A stretch of 64,000 nt of DNA from Vagococcus jeotgali. GTDB lineage: Bacteria; Bacillota; Bacilli; Lactobacillales; Vagococcaceae. The notes beneath the pieces are model-generated. The model searched no databases, was not told the DNA's origin, and saw only the letters and a program-made list of their open reading frames with translations. A program made the translations under genes and the position numbers. Below, one piece after another: positions 48,061 to 56,864 of this stretch (position 1 is the stretch's first letter; each line of letters starts with the position of its first letter). Location of the stretch: contig NZ_CP142146.1 of the NCBI RefSeq assembly GCF_035918315.1, positions 496,001-560,000 of the forward strand, given 5' to 3'.

Positions 48061-49388
48061 GGTTGCGTCAAGAATTATGTGTAAATGGAAAATCCATTCC
48101 ATTTTTTTAAGTTAAAACATTGATTCTAATGTATCTTGTATTTCCTTAAATCCTTTATGTACTCTGCCTAAAAATTTTTGGTTATATTCATTGAACTGAG
48201 AAACAAGGAATCTCTCCAGAGATTCTTCATTAGGAAATTGTTCTTTTCTCTTTGTATATTTTTTTAACTGTTTATTAAATCCCTCAATCAAGTTAGTTGA
48301 GTAGATAGTTCTTCTGATTGATGGTGGGAAGTTATAGAAAGTTAATATAGCAGGATTCAAGAGTAATTTAACTACTCGTGGATACTGCTTTTTCCATTTA
48401 TCTATCATAAAACTTATTTGATTCATAGCTTCTTCTTTTGAAGCTGCTTGATAAACCAATTTGAAATCATTACAGACTTCTTGTCGATCACTAACACGAA
48501 CCTTATGAGCAATATTTCTAGAGATATGGACACAACATTGTTGAAATTGAGCATTTGGATAGACACTATGGATACTATCGTGAATACCACTTAAACCATC
48601 AGTTACAACTAATAAAACCTCTTCTAAACCACGATCTTTTAAATCTTGAAGTATCTCTTTCCAAACATAAGCAGATTCGGTTGGAGCAATAGTAAATCCT
48701 AGAACCTCTTTGGTTCCATCCAATCGAATGCCTATCACAATATAAACGGCTTCTTTTGATACGGTTTGTCTCTTTAAAGGAATATGAGTAGCATCCATAA
48801 AAATGACTGAGTATTTAGCTTCTAAAGTTCTTTCTTTAAAAGCCAAAACATCTTCAGATACGATTTTACTCATGTTTGAAATAGTTTGTGGTGTGTAATA
48901 ATGACCATACATTTTTTCAATTAGATCAGAGATTTCAGACATAGTGATCCCTTTTTTAAATAGCTGAATAATAGTAGTTTCTAAGGAATCATTGGTTCTT
49001 TTATAGGCTGGTAATGTTTGTTGGGAAAATTCTCCATTTCTATCTCTAGGAATCACCAAATTTAATTCTCCATATTCTGTTTTAAATGAACGTGAGTAAT
49101 TCCCATTGCGGGAATTTCCTGAATTAAATCCAGCTCTATCATACTTTTCGTAGTCAAGAAACGCTGTTAATTCAGCCTGTAATAATGAGTTGATAGCGAG
49201 TTCTAAATGACGACGAAATAAATCATCTAAATCACCTTTATTAATTAGTGTTTCCATTATTTCTGTAGTAAAATGAGTCATGAGAAAGTCCTCCTATAAA
49301 ATTTCTGTGTCGTAACTTTAATTTTACAGAATGGACTTTCTCTTTTTCTACCCTAAATTTCTATTTACACAAAATATTTTACCCTATC
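48061..49388 (-). mobile_element. IS256-family insertion sequence, copy 2
   Basis: A 1328-bp element with the same ends as copy 1, in the opposite direction. The flanks differ (GAATAACT on the left, GTTTTTTT on the right), so there is no target duplication, unlike copy 1. Confidence 0.94.
48112..49281 (-). CDS. IS256-family transposase, copy 2
   Basis: A 389-residue intact mutator-type transposase, with the same residues throughout as the copy at 34860-36029, including the DDE landmarks MDATHIPL, VTDGLSGI and LIEGFNKQ. Confidence 0.96.
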   Translation of the reverse strand: MTHFTTEIMETLINKGDLDDLFRRHLELAINSLLQAELTAFLDYEKYDRAGFNSGNSRNGNYSRSFKTEYGELNLVIPRDRNGEFSQQTLPAYKRTNDSLETTIIQLFKKGITMSEISDLIEKMYGHYYTPQTISNMSKIVSEDVLAFKERTLEAKYSVIFMDATHIPLKRQTVSKEAVYIVIGIRLDGTKEVLGFTIAPTESAYVWKEILQDLKDRGLEEVLLVVTDGLSGIHDSIHSVYPNAQFQQCCVHISRNIAHKVRVSDRQEVCNDFKLVYQAASKEEAMNQISFMIDKWKKQYPRVVKLLLNPAILTFYNFPPSIRRTIYSTNLIEGFNKQLKKYTKRKEQFPNEESLERFLVSQFNEYNQKFLGRVHKGFKEIQDTLESMF

Positions 49389-49442
49389 GTTTTTTTTCGT
49401 TACGAATATATAATTTGTTGCCTAATAACTTTAGTTTGTTTC

Positions 49443-49471
49443 TTAAAAAAAATTTTAAACAAAGATATAAT
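49443..49471 (+). promoter_or_regulatory. Promoter of the carbohydrate importer operon
   Basis: TTAAAA (49443-49448), 17-bp spacer, perfect TATAAT (49466-49471), 32 bases before the first permease start. Confidence 0.55.
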
Positions 49472-49475
49472 AGGA

Positions 49476-49490
49476 ATGTAAACGATTGAG
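49476..49490 (+). promoter_or_regulatory. Candidate CcpA (cre) site in the importer leader
   Basis: ATGTAAACGATTGAG fits the 15-base cre consensus apart from the last two informative positions. It lies just after the -10 box, a usual place for catabolite repression. Confidence 0.45.
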
Positions 49491-49503
49491 AGGGGGATGA
49501 CAT

Positions 49504-50445
49504 GTGAGTAAAAAGTTTAAAAAATTTTGGTCAGATGTTGTTAAATTTAAAGCACTAATATTTATGGCCCTACCTGGTATGATATGGTTTATCTTTTTCT
49601 TCTACATTCCAGTATTAGCTAATGTGGTTGCATTTAAAGATTTTAGAATATCACCAGATGGTTTTTTTGCAAGCTTGAGACAAAGTGAATGGGTAGGATT
49701 TGAAAACTTCAAGTTCTTATTTGCTTCAAATGATGCTTGGCTTATTACACGAAACACACTAGTTTATAACATTGTATTCTTAGCATTTAATTTATTTTTT
49801 GCTATTGCATTTGCTATTATTATGAGTGAGTTACGTAACAAAAAAGCAGTGAAGGTCTATCACACGATGTCTTTACTACCATACTTCTTATCATGGGTAG
49901 TTATTTCGTACTTTGTTTATGCCTTTTTAAGTCCTGATAAAGGGATTTTAAATCATTTGCTTGTATCAAACGGGGGACAGTCAATTAATTGGTATGCTGA
50001 TCCTAAATGGTGGCCTTTGATTTTTGTTATCTTAAATGTTTGGAAGAGTCTTGGTTATAACAGTATTATCTACTATGCATCAGTTATGGGAATAGATCCT
50101 ACATATTATGAGGCAGCTATGGTGGATGGTGCTAGTAAGTGGCAACAAATTAAGAACGTGACAATTCCACAAATTATTCCAATGATGAGTGTCTTATTAA
50201 TCTTGAATATTGGTGGTATCTTTAGAGCTGACTTTGGTATGTTCTACTCAGTTCCAATGAACTCAGGAGCACTTTATCAAGTAACGTCAGTATTAGATAC
50301 ATATATCTATAATGGTATGACAGCAACAGGTGATATTGGTATGAGTGCTGCGGCTAGTTTGTATCAATCAGCTGTAGGTAGTATTTTATTACTTGGTGCC
50401 AATGCTATTGTTAGAAAATTAGATCCAGATTCAGCATTATTTTAA
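49504..50445 (+). CDS. Carbohydrate ABC transporter permease, LplB type
   Basis: A 313-residue inner-membrane permease with six segments and the EAA loop YYEAAMVDGASKWQQIKNVTIPQI of binding-protein-dependent importers. The LplB/YtcP subgroup usually imports complex oligosaccharides. It starts with GTG after a GGGGGAT site. First gene of an importer operon (permease, permease, lipoprotein). Confidence 0.93.
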   Translation: MSKKFKKFWSDVVKFKALIFMALPGMIWFIFFFYIPVLANVVAFKDFRISPDGFFASLRQSEWVGFENFKFLFASNDAWLITRNTLVYNIVFLAFNLFFAIAFAIIMSELRNKKAVKVYHTMSLLPYFLSWVVISYFVYAFLSPDKGILNHLLVSNGGQSINWYADPKWWPLIFVILNVWKSLGYNSIIYYASVMGIDPTYYEAAMVDGASKWQQIKNVTIPQIIPMMSVLLILNIGGIFRADFGMFYSVPMNSGALYQVTSVLDTYIYNGMTATGDIGMSAAASLYQSAVGSILLLGANAIVRKLDPDSALF

Positions 50446-50460
50446 TAGGAGGTGTCACAG

Positions 50461-51387
50461 TTGAGTGAAAAGAAAAAAGTAAAAAAAGTTGAAATACGTG
50501 CCTTTAGTCCAGGTGTGGATTTATTCTTTAGTATCGTTGTGGCCCTGTTTGCCATTTCATGTATCATTCCTTTTATCTTTGTTATTATTATCTCTTTAAC
50601 AAGCGAAGGATCACTGGCAAATAATGGATATAGTTTCTGGCCAGAAGCTTGGTCATTTGAAGCATATAGATATATCTTCTCAGGACAAATGTCACAAAAA
50701 ATTATTCGTGCCTTTGGTGTGACAATCTTAGTCACTGTACTGGGTACATTATTAAATTCAACAATCACAAGTTTGTATGCTTATGCGATTTCAAGAAGTA
50801 ATTTTCCATTTAGAAGATTCTTCACAATATTCGCTTTGATTACGATGTTATTTGTACCAGGTATGGTAGCAAACTACTTAGTGATGACAAACTTACTACA
50901 GTTAAAAGATACAATTTGGGCACTTATTTTACCACTTGCCTTAGGACCTTTTAATATTTTAGTAATGAGAACATTCTTTAGAAAAAATGTTCCAGATAGT
51001 ATTATCGAGTCAGCACGTATTGATGGTGCTAGTGAAATGAAAATCTTCATCAGAATTGTATTACCACTTGCCGTACCTGGTATTGCAACAATTAGTTTAT
51101 TTGCGGCTTTAGGATATTGGAATGATTGGTTTAATGCCCTACTTTACATTCAAAATGATAATTTAGTGCCATTACAATACCTATTAATGAAAATCCAAAA
51201 TAACTTGGATTACTTAGCACAAAATGCTGGTATGAGTGCTCAAATGGCTGGTGGTCTTGCTGCCTTACCAAATGAATCAGCTCGTATGGCAATCGTCGTG
51301 ATTTCAACTTTACCAATTGCTATAACATATCCATTTTTTCAAAAGTACTTCGTTGGCGGTCTAACAATTGGTGGCGTGAAAGAATAA
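50461..51387 (+). CDS. Carbohydrate ABC transporter permease, YtcP/LplC type
   Basis: A 308-residue permease, partner of the preceding one, with six segments and EAA loop IIESARIDGASEMKIFIRIVLPLA. The TTG at 50461 is the start: AGGAGG lies eight bases upstream, and the in-frame GTG at 50452 falls inside that site. It starts 15 bases after the first permease. Confidence 0.92.
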   Translation: MSEKKKVKKVEIRAFSPGVDLFFSIVVALFAISCIIPFIFVIIISLTSEGSLANNGYSFWPEAWSFEAYRYIFSGQMSQKIIRAFGVTILVTVLGTLLNSTITSLYAYAISRSNFPFRRFFTIFALITMLFVPGMVANYLVMTNLLQLKDTIWALILPLALGPFNILVMRTFFRKNVPDSIIESARIDGASEMKIFIRIVLPLAVPGIATISLFAALGYWNDWFNALLYIQNDNLVPLQYLLMKIQNNLDYLAQNAGMSAQMAGGLAALPNESARMAIVVISTLPIAITYPFFQKYFVGGLTIGGVKE

Positions 51388-51410
51388 AATTGATTTAGGG
51401 GGAATATCTT

Positions 51411-52889
51411 GTGAACAAATTTAAAAAAACATTATTAGTAGCGGGAGCAGCATTAGCATTAGTTGGTTTAACTGCCTGTGGTGGTGGCGACAAAAAAGCT
51501 GATGGTGATAAAGCTGGAGATAAATCAGGAGATGTAACAAAATTATTAATGTATCAAATTGGTGATAAGCCTGAAAATTACGATACATTAATGGATATTG
51601 CAAATAAACAAATTAAAGAAGAAATTAATGCAGAAATTGATTTACAATACATCGGCTGGGGCGATTGGGAAAAGAAAATGAGTACGATTATCGCTTCTGG
51701 TGAAAACTATGATATCGCCTTTACAGGTGGAACTTATGTAACAGATGCTCAAAAAGGAGCTTACACTGATCTAACTGAAATGGCACCTAAATATGCTAAA
51801 AATGCTTATGATCAATTAGATGAGGCTTATATCACAGGTAATCTGGTTGATGGTAAACTTTATGCCTTCCCAGTAAATGGTAACGTATATGGTCAACAAG
51901 TGTTAACATTTAACAAACAATACTTAGATAAATATGATTTAAAAGTCGATGATATTAAATCATATGCAGATGCAGAAGATGTATTGAAAAAATTCCATGA
52001 AAAAGAACCAAATATTGCAGCTTTTGCAGTAGGACAATCATTTATCGTTTCTGGTAACTACGATTACCCATTAGGAAAAAATAGCCCATTTGCAGTAAAA
52101 ACAGATGGTGATAATAATGCACCAAAAATTATTAATCAATATGATGATGAAGATTTTATTGCAAATTTAGAGTTAATGCATAAATGGTATCAAGATGGAT
52201 TAATTCCAACAGATGCTGCCACAAATACAACTGGCTTCCCATTAGATGGTAATACTTGGTTAATGCGTGAAGAAACACAAGGACCTATGGATTATGGTGA
52301 TACTATTTTAACAAATGCTGCAGGTCAACCATTAGTTTCAGCAGCAATCACTATTCCACTAAAAACTACAGCACAAGCTCAAATGGCTAACTTTGCTGTA
52401 TCTAATGTTTCTAAAAACAAAGAAAAATCTGTTGAGTTCTTAGGTTTATTAAATAGTAATGCTGAATTATTAAATGGTTTAGTATGGGGTGTTGAAGGCG
52501 AAGCTTGGGAAAAAGTTAGCGATAACCGTATTAAATTATTAGATGGCTACAAACCAAATACTCATATGGCTGCTTGGAACACTGGTAATAATATGATTTT
52601 ATACACACAAGATACATTACCTGAAGAAAAAATTAAAGAACGTGATGAAAGCATTAAAACTGCTGAAACATCACCAATTCTTGGATTTAACTTCAATACA
52701 AGCTCTGTTAAAACTGAGTTAACAAATATTGCAAACGTGATGAACCGTTACCAAGCAAGTTTAAATACAGGTACTGTTGATCCTAAAAACACTCTACCAA
52801 AATTAAACGACGATCTTAAAAAAGCTGGTTGGGATAAAGTTCAAGAAGAGATGCAAAAACAATTGGATGAGTTTGTCAAAACGAAATAA
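51411..52889 (+). CDS. Carbohydrate-binding lipoprotein (family 1 with DUF3502 end)
   Basis: A 492-residue extracellular solute-binding lipoprotein. Signal peptide with lipobox LVGLTACGG (Cys at about 23), a Lys/Asp-rich linker, the type 1 binding fold (YDIAFTGG, YAFPVNGNVYGQQ), and a C-terminal helical part (TNIANVMNRYQASLNTG...) like the DUF3502 region of LipO/YtcQ proteins that work with LplB-type permeases. GTG start after GGGGGA. The operon has no dedicated ATPase, so a shared MsmX-type ATPase is expected elsewhere. Confidence 0.92.
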   Translation: MNKFKKTLLVAGAALALVGLTACGGGDKKADGDKAGDKSGDVTKLLMYQIGDKPENYDTLMDIANKQIKEEINAEIDLQYIGWGDWEKKMSTIIASGENYDIAFTGGTYVTDAQKGAYTDLTEMAPKYAKNAYDQLDEAYITGNLVDGKLYAFPVNGNVYGQQVLTFNKQYLDKYDLKVDDIKSYADAEDVLKKFHEKEPNIAAFAVGQSFIVSGNYDYPLGKNSPFAVKTDGDNNAPKIINQYDDEDFIANLELMHKWYQDGLIPTDAATNTTGFPLDGNTWLMREETQGPMDYGDTILTNAAGQPLVSAAITIPLKTTAQAQMANFAVSNVSKNKEKSVEFLGLLNSNAELLNGLVWGVEGEAWEKVSDNRIKLLDGYKPNTHMAAWNTGNNMILYTQDTLPEEKIKERDESIKTAETSPILGFNFNTSSVKTELTNIANVMNRYQASLNTGTVDPKNTLPKLNDDLKKAGWDKVQEEMQKQLDEFVKTK

Positions 52890-52928
52890 TTAAAAAATAA
52901 AGTCAACTAAAAAATGGATATGATAAAG

Positions 52929-52966
52929 AAAAGACTGAGACATAATAAAAATGTCTCAGTCTTTTC
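52929..52966 (+). terminator. Importer operon terminator
   Basis: A perfect 15-bp stem (52929-52943 with 52951-52965) has a 7-base loop and T-rich end. Confidence 0.95.
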
Positions 52967-53040
52967 AATTAGTGCTTATTTTTTCATGGAAAAAGTAGTA
53001 TGATGATGAATGAGTTTAATGAAAGAATAGGAGAGTCAAC

Positions 53041-53646
53041 ATGATTGATAAAGGATTTAAAGGTGTATGGTTAATAGTTAAATTGAATTTATTATTTGTA
53101 CTTTTTACATTGTGCGGTTTAGTAGTATTTGGTATAGGGGCAGCCCTTCAGATGACCAGCGACTTATTTCAAGAATCAGAGCTTGATTATAGAAAAGTAA
53201 CTTTTCAAAAAGCCTGGTTATCATTTAAAACTAATTTCTTAAGAAGTAATGGTTTATTTTGGCTATATAACGGTGTAGCTTTGTTATTAGGTTATAATTT
53301 ATATTTATCTGTGCAACTAACGGGGATTGTCTGGATTATTATTAATTTTATTTTAATTGCAGCAACATTGTTCATTTTTATAGCGTATCAGTACGTATTA
53401 GTTTATACAACAAACTATGATATTCCAGTATCTCAACTGATTAAGTTATCATTTATCAGTATCTTTTTAAGTTTTGGTTCATTTTTAAAATTAATCTTTG
53501 GTTTTGTAGTGATAATGATCATTAGTTGGTTGATGAAAGGTTTATTTTTATTTGCTACAGTGAGTTTGATGATAGCTTGGGACAACATTGCAACGAAACA
53601 AAACCGTGATTTTGTTGACAAAAGGTTGACGGTAGATGAAGAATAA
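53041..53646 (+). CDS. YesL-family membrane protein (DUF624)
   Basis: A 201-residue protein with about five membrane segments, beginning KGVWLIVKLNLLFVLFTLCG-like, as in YesL proteins that accompany LplB-type importers and YesMN regulators. Its role is not known. AGGAG precedes the ATG. It overlaps the sensor kinase start by 11 bases, so the two are coupled. Confidence 0.85.
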   Translation: MIDKGFKGVWLIVKLNLLFVLFTLCGLVVFGIGAALQMTSDLFQESELDYRKVTFQKAWLSFKTNFLRSNGLFWLYNGVALLLGYNLYLSVQLTGIVWIIINFILIAATLFIFIAYQYVLVYTTNYDIPVSQLIKLSFISIFLSFGSFLKLIFGFVVIMIISWLMKGLFLFATVSLMIAWDNIATKQNRDFVDKRLTVDEE

Positions 53647-55354
53647 AGTAAAAACTTTTTTTTCTAAAAATATTTTAATTTCTCAGTTAATGCAAATTTA
53701 TAGTTTACTTTTAATTGTTGTCATTTCTATAATGGTACTAGGATATAGTATGCTTGTGATAAAAAAAACTCAAGATGATGCGTATAGCACAGTGGATAAT
53801 ATGTCTCAGCAAATCGCCTCATCAGTTCAAACCAATGACAGTGTATTATCTAATGTTGTCTGGAATTTAGCAACGACTCAAAATCATTTTGAAAACATGC
53901 GAAATTATATGTTATTACCTCCTCAAGAATATTTTGAGTATTCACTTAAAAATTGGCAGCAAGGTGATAATAATGAACTATTTCCTGATATTTTAAGTAG
54001 TATTTTTTATAGTTTTCCTACAATTTCTACAATTGATATTTATTTAGATGAGGTCAATAGATATTTACATGTGGACCGTGAAAAAACCAACGGCATATTT
54101 GAGTATGGTAAGCCAGTAGTCACAGATGAGCTGATCTTGATACGTTCGATTCAAATTCCAAATACGATGGAAACAGTTGGGCAAATTAATATTACGTTTG
54201 ATAATTCGGTGATGTTAAATGATTTGAATCATGGTTTTCCGGCAAGTGCTTTGATGTTTGATTCTAATAGGCGTTTACTTTATAGTAAAGATGGTTATAT
54301 GAATCAAAAAGAGCTAACTGAGATTACAAATACTTACCGAAATAGTGGGATTCTACCGTTAAAGGCGATTGAAAAGAAATTTATTGTGAGACATCACGTT
54401 ATTAAAGGTATCACCATCCTTGTTTTAATAGATAAATCAGAGGTTCACAGAGATATCATTAGGCAACTTCTACCTGTTTTTTTTGTAGGAATTTTAGTAA
54501 CCATTATCTTATTGATTGGTTTAGAGAAAATATTTAGAAGTTATTCAAAACAAGTAGCAGTTATAGTGGATGTTACAGAAGAAGTTAGTCAAGGAAACTT
54601 AGTGGCTCAAATTGATACAAGTGACATGCGTATGGAATTATATGATTTATCTATGGCAATCAATCAAATGATTCAGAGTTTAAATCAATACATTGAAGAT
54701 GTATACACGCTAGAAGTAAAACAACGTGATGCCCATATGAGAGCTTTGCAGTCACAAATTAACCCACATTTTATGTATAACACATTAGAGTATATTAGAA
54801 TGTATGCTATTAGCCAAGGGCAAGACGAGTTAGCTGATGTGGTATTTGCTTTTTCATCTTTACTTAGAAATAATATTAATCAGGCAAAAACAATTAGTTT
54901 AGAAGATGAACTGAAATTTTGTGAGAAATATGTGTATCTATATCAAATGAGGTATCCTGATAGTATCGCTTATCATTTTGAGGTAGATGAGAATTTAGAA
55001 AACTTTACGGCACCTAAGTTTATGATTCAGCCATTAATAGAAAATTATTTTATTCATGGTATGGATCACGGGCGAGGGGATAATGCTATTAGCGTTAAAG
55101 CAAAGAGAGTTAAAAATCAGATTCAAATTATGATAAAAGATAATGGTAAGGGAATAGATGAAGGTCGTTTGCAAGATATTAAGAAGAGTTTGGAAGATTC
55201 CAAAGTTGGTTTAGGAGAATCTGTTGGTGTAAACAATGTTTATGAGCGGATTAAAAGCTACTTTGGAGAGCAAGCTATGTTTGTTATTGAATCAGATGGT
55301 AGCAGTGGTACGATTATTACAATCACTATATTCCAAGAGGAGGAGAATGAGTGA
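53636..55354 (+). CDS. Sensor histidine kinase, YesM type
   Basis: A 572-residue membrane kinase: N-terminal membrane segment (about 15-40), extracellular sensor (about 40-280), second segment (about 282-302), HAMP (about 305-360), His_kinase domain with ALQSQINPHFMYNTLEYIRM (phospho-His), and HATPase with IENYFIHGMDHG (N box) and DNGKGI (G box). It is likely to sense an oligosaccharide or its binding protein and to phosphorylate the next gene's product. Overlaps the YesL and regulator genes on both sides. Confidence 0.93.
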   Translation: MKNKVKTFFSKNILISQLMQIYSLLLIVVISIMVLGYSMLVIKKTQDDAYSTVDNMSQQIASSVQTNDSVLSNVVWNLATTQNHFENMRNYMLLPPQEYFEYSLKNWQQGDNNELFPDILSSIFYSFPTISTIDIYLDEVNRYLHVDREKTNGIFEYGKPVVTDELILIRSIQIPNTMETVGQINITFDNSVMLNDLNHGFPASALMFDSNRRLLYSKDGYMNQKELTEITNTYRNSGILPLKAIEKKFIVRHHVIKGITILVLIDKSEVHRDIIRQLLPVFFVGILVTIILLIGLEKIFRSYSKQVAVIVDVTEEVSQGNLVAQIDTSDMRMELYDLSMAINQMIQSLNQYIEDVYTLEVKQRDAHMRALQSQINPHFMYNTLEYIRMYAISQGQDELADVVFAFSSLLRNNINQAKTISLEDELKFCEKYVYLYQMRYPDSIAYHFEVDENLENFTAPKFMIQPLIENYFIHGMDHGRGDNAISVKAKRVKNQIQIMIKDNGKGIDEGRLQDIKKSLEDSKVGLGESVGVNNVYERIKSYFGEQAMFVIESDGSSGTIITITIFQEEENE

Positions 55355-56820
55355 GTTATTCGGTTCTTTTAGTTGACGATGAATATATGATATTAGAGGG
55401 ATTAAAACGAATTATTCCTTGGGAAGATTTAGGGTTTGAAGTTGTTCATACAGCCAGGCGAGGGGCTGATGCTTTATCATTTTTAGATGAGCATCCTGTT
55501 GATTTACTGATTACAGATGTCAGTATGCCAGGTATGACTGGTGTTGCCATGTTACGTGAGTTAAAGAGTAAAAAAATAGATATCAAGACAATGATATTAT
55601 CTGGTTATCAAGAGTTTGAGTATGTAAAAGAAGGTATTGAACTAGGAATTAAAGGTTATTTATTAAAACCAGTTGATAAAGATGAGTTGAAAAAGAAAGT
55701 CTTAGAGATTCGGCAAACATTAGATGATGAAAAAAAAGAGCAAAGCAAAGAACAATTGTATAATGAAATGATCTTAGTTAGATGGTTAAATGATGAGTTA
55801 AATGAGGCAGAATATTTAGATTTTATTGAGCATTTTGATTTGGAAGGTGACACTATTTTTTCTGTCATTGTACTAGCTCACAATATATACACTGAAGAAG
55901 CTCTTACTTATAGTATAAATTGTCAGCAAGAATTAACTTTAATTCAAGAAGAGAACAACTTATTTTATACAACTATCATTTATCATGGACTAAAGACAGA
56001 ACTCAATCCCTTTATTACAGGGTTAAAAGAATTGATGGGAAATCAAGATTATCAATTAGCTGTAGGTGAGGCTGTATCTGATTGGGATAATGTGTATGAA
56101 AGTTATGAGCAAGCAATGTCAACTCTTAACTTCTCAGTTTTTTATGGTGATGCAATCTCAATTGAGGAATCTCTTGATTTTCTTCAAACAGCAGCTGATT
56201 CTAGTTTTGAATTTATTTCATTTAACAAAGCCTTGATGGTTGGTGATTTAGATGATATTTTATCGAACTTACATGAAATATTTAAGCAAATGGCAGAACT
56301 TCATTTTTCACCTGATAGTGTCCGTCATATTGTCTTTTTACTGTTTACAGATATTTACCGAGAATACCCGTCCTTAAATGTTGATATCTATGATGAAACC
56401 TTAAAGAGAATTCAAAATTCTAAAAATATTCAAGAGCTTGAAACGTGGTTGAATCATGTCTTAGTGACAAGTCATGAACAACCTGATACACCAAAACGTT
56501 ATTCAGAGATTGTTCAACAGGCTTTGGATACAATAGATAAAGACTATCAAGATAACTTAACCTTAAAACATTTATCTGAGGAGTTACATGTTAATTCTGT
56601 TTATTTAGGACAGTTATTTAAAAAAGAAACAGGTAGAAGTTTTGCTCAAATGTTAAATCAAATGCGTATTAAAAAATCACAAGATTTATTAATGAATAGT
56701 CATTTAACAGTCAATGAGATAGCATATGAGATTGGCTATAACAATACAACTTATTTTACTAAAATGTTTCGTAAATTAAATGCTATAACCCCTAAAGAGT
56801 ACCGAGATAAATATAGTTAA
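55351..56820 (+). CDS. Response regulator, YesN type (receiver plus AraC HTH)
   Basis: A 489-residue regulator: receiver domain with Asp56 (DLLITDVSMPG) and Lys106 (YLLKPVD), a linker region, and a C-terminal AraC/XylS DNA-binding domain (about 390-487: LTLKHLSEELHVNSVYLGQLFKKETG, VNEIAYEIGYNNTTYFTKMFRK). GTG start overlaps the kinase stop; GAGGAGG precedes it. It likely activates the upstream importer operon. A weak hairpin and an ISL3 element follow. Confidence 0.94.
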   Translation: MSYSVLLVDDEYMILEGLKRIIPWEDLGFEVVHTARRGADALSFLDEHPVDLLITDVSMPGMTGVAMLRELKSKKIDIKTMILSGYQEFEYVKEGIELGIKGYLLKPVDKDELKKKVLEIRQTLDDEKKEQSKEQLYNEMILVRWLNDELNEAEYLDFIEHFDLEGDTIFSVIVLAHNIYTEEALTYSINCQQELTLIQEENNLFYTTIIYHGLKTELNPFITGLKELMGNQDYQLAVGEAVSDWDNVYESYEQAMSTLNFSVFYGDAISIEESLDFLQTAADSSFEFISFNKALMVGDLDDILSNLHEIFKQMAELHFSPDSVRHIVFLLFTDIYREYPSLNVDIYDETLKRIQNSKNIQELETWLNHVLVTSHEQPDTPKRYSEIVQQALDTIDKDYQDNLTLKHLSEELHVNSVYLGQLFKKETGRSFAQMLNQMRIKKSQDLLMNSHLTVNEIAYEIGYNNTTYFTKMFRKLNAITPKEYRDKYS

Positions 56821-56823
56821 AAA

Positions 56824-56860
56824 AAGAGGCTTACACTACGGGAGTGTGGGCCTCTTCTGA
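56824..56860 (+). terminator. Hairpin after the YesN-type gene
   Basis: AAGAGGC (56824-56830) pairs with GCCTCTT (56850-56856), with inner pairs ACACT/AGTGT. The T tract is short because the ISL3 copy starts at 56865. Confidence 0.6.
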
Positions 56861-56864
56861 TTTA

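Noticed and set aside
34753-49388. Composite transposon made of two IS256 copies around the dlt region
   Set aside because: Copy 1 has its own perfect target duplication, and the outer flanks of the pair (ATGGAGAT and GTTTTTTT) do not match, so the block did not move as one unit.
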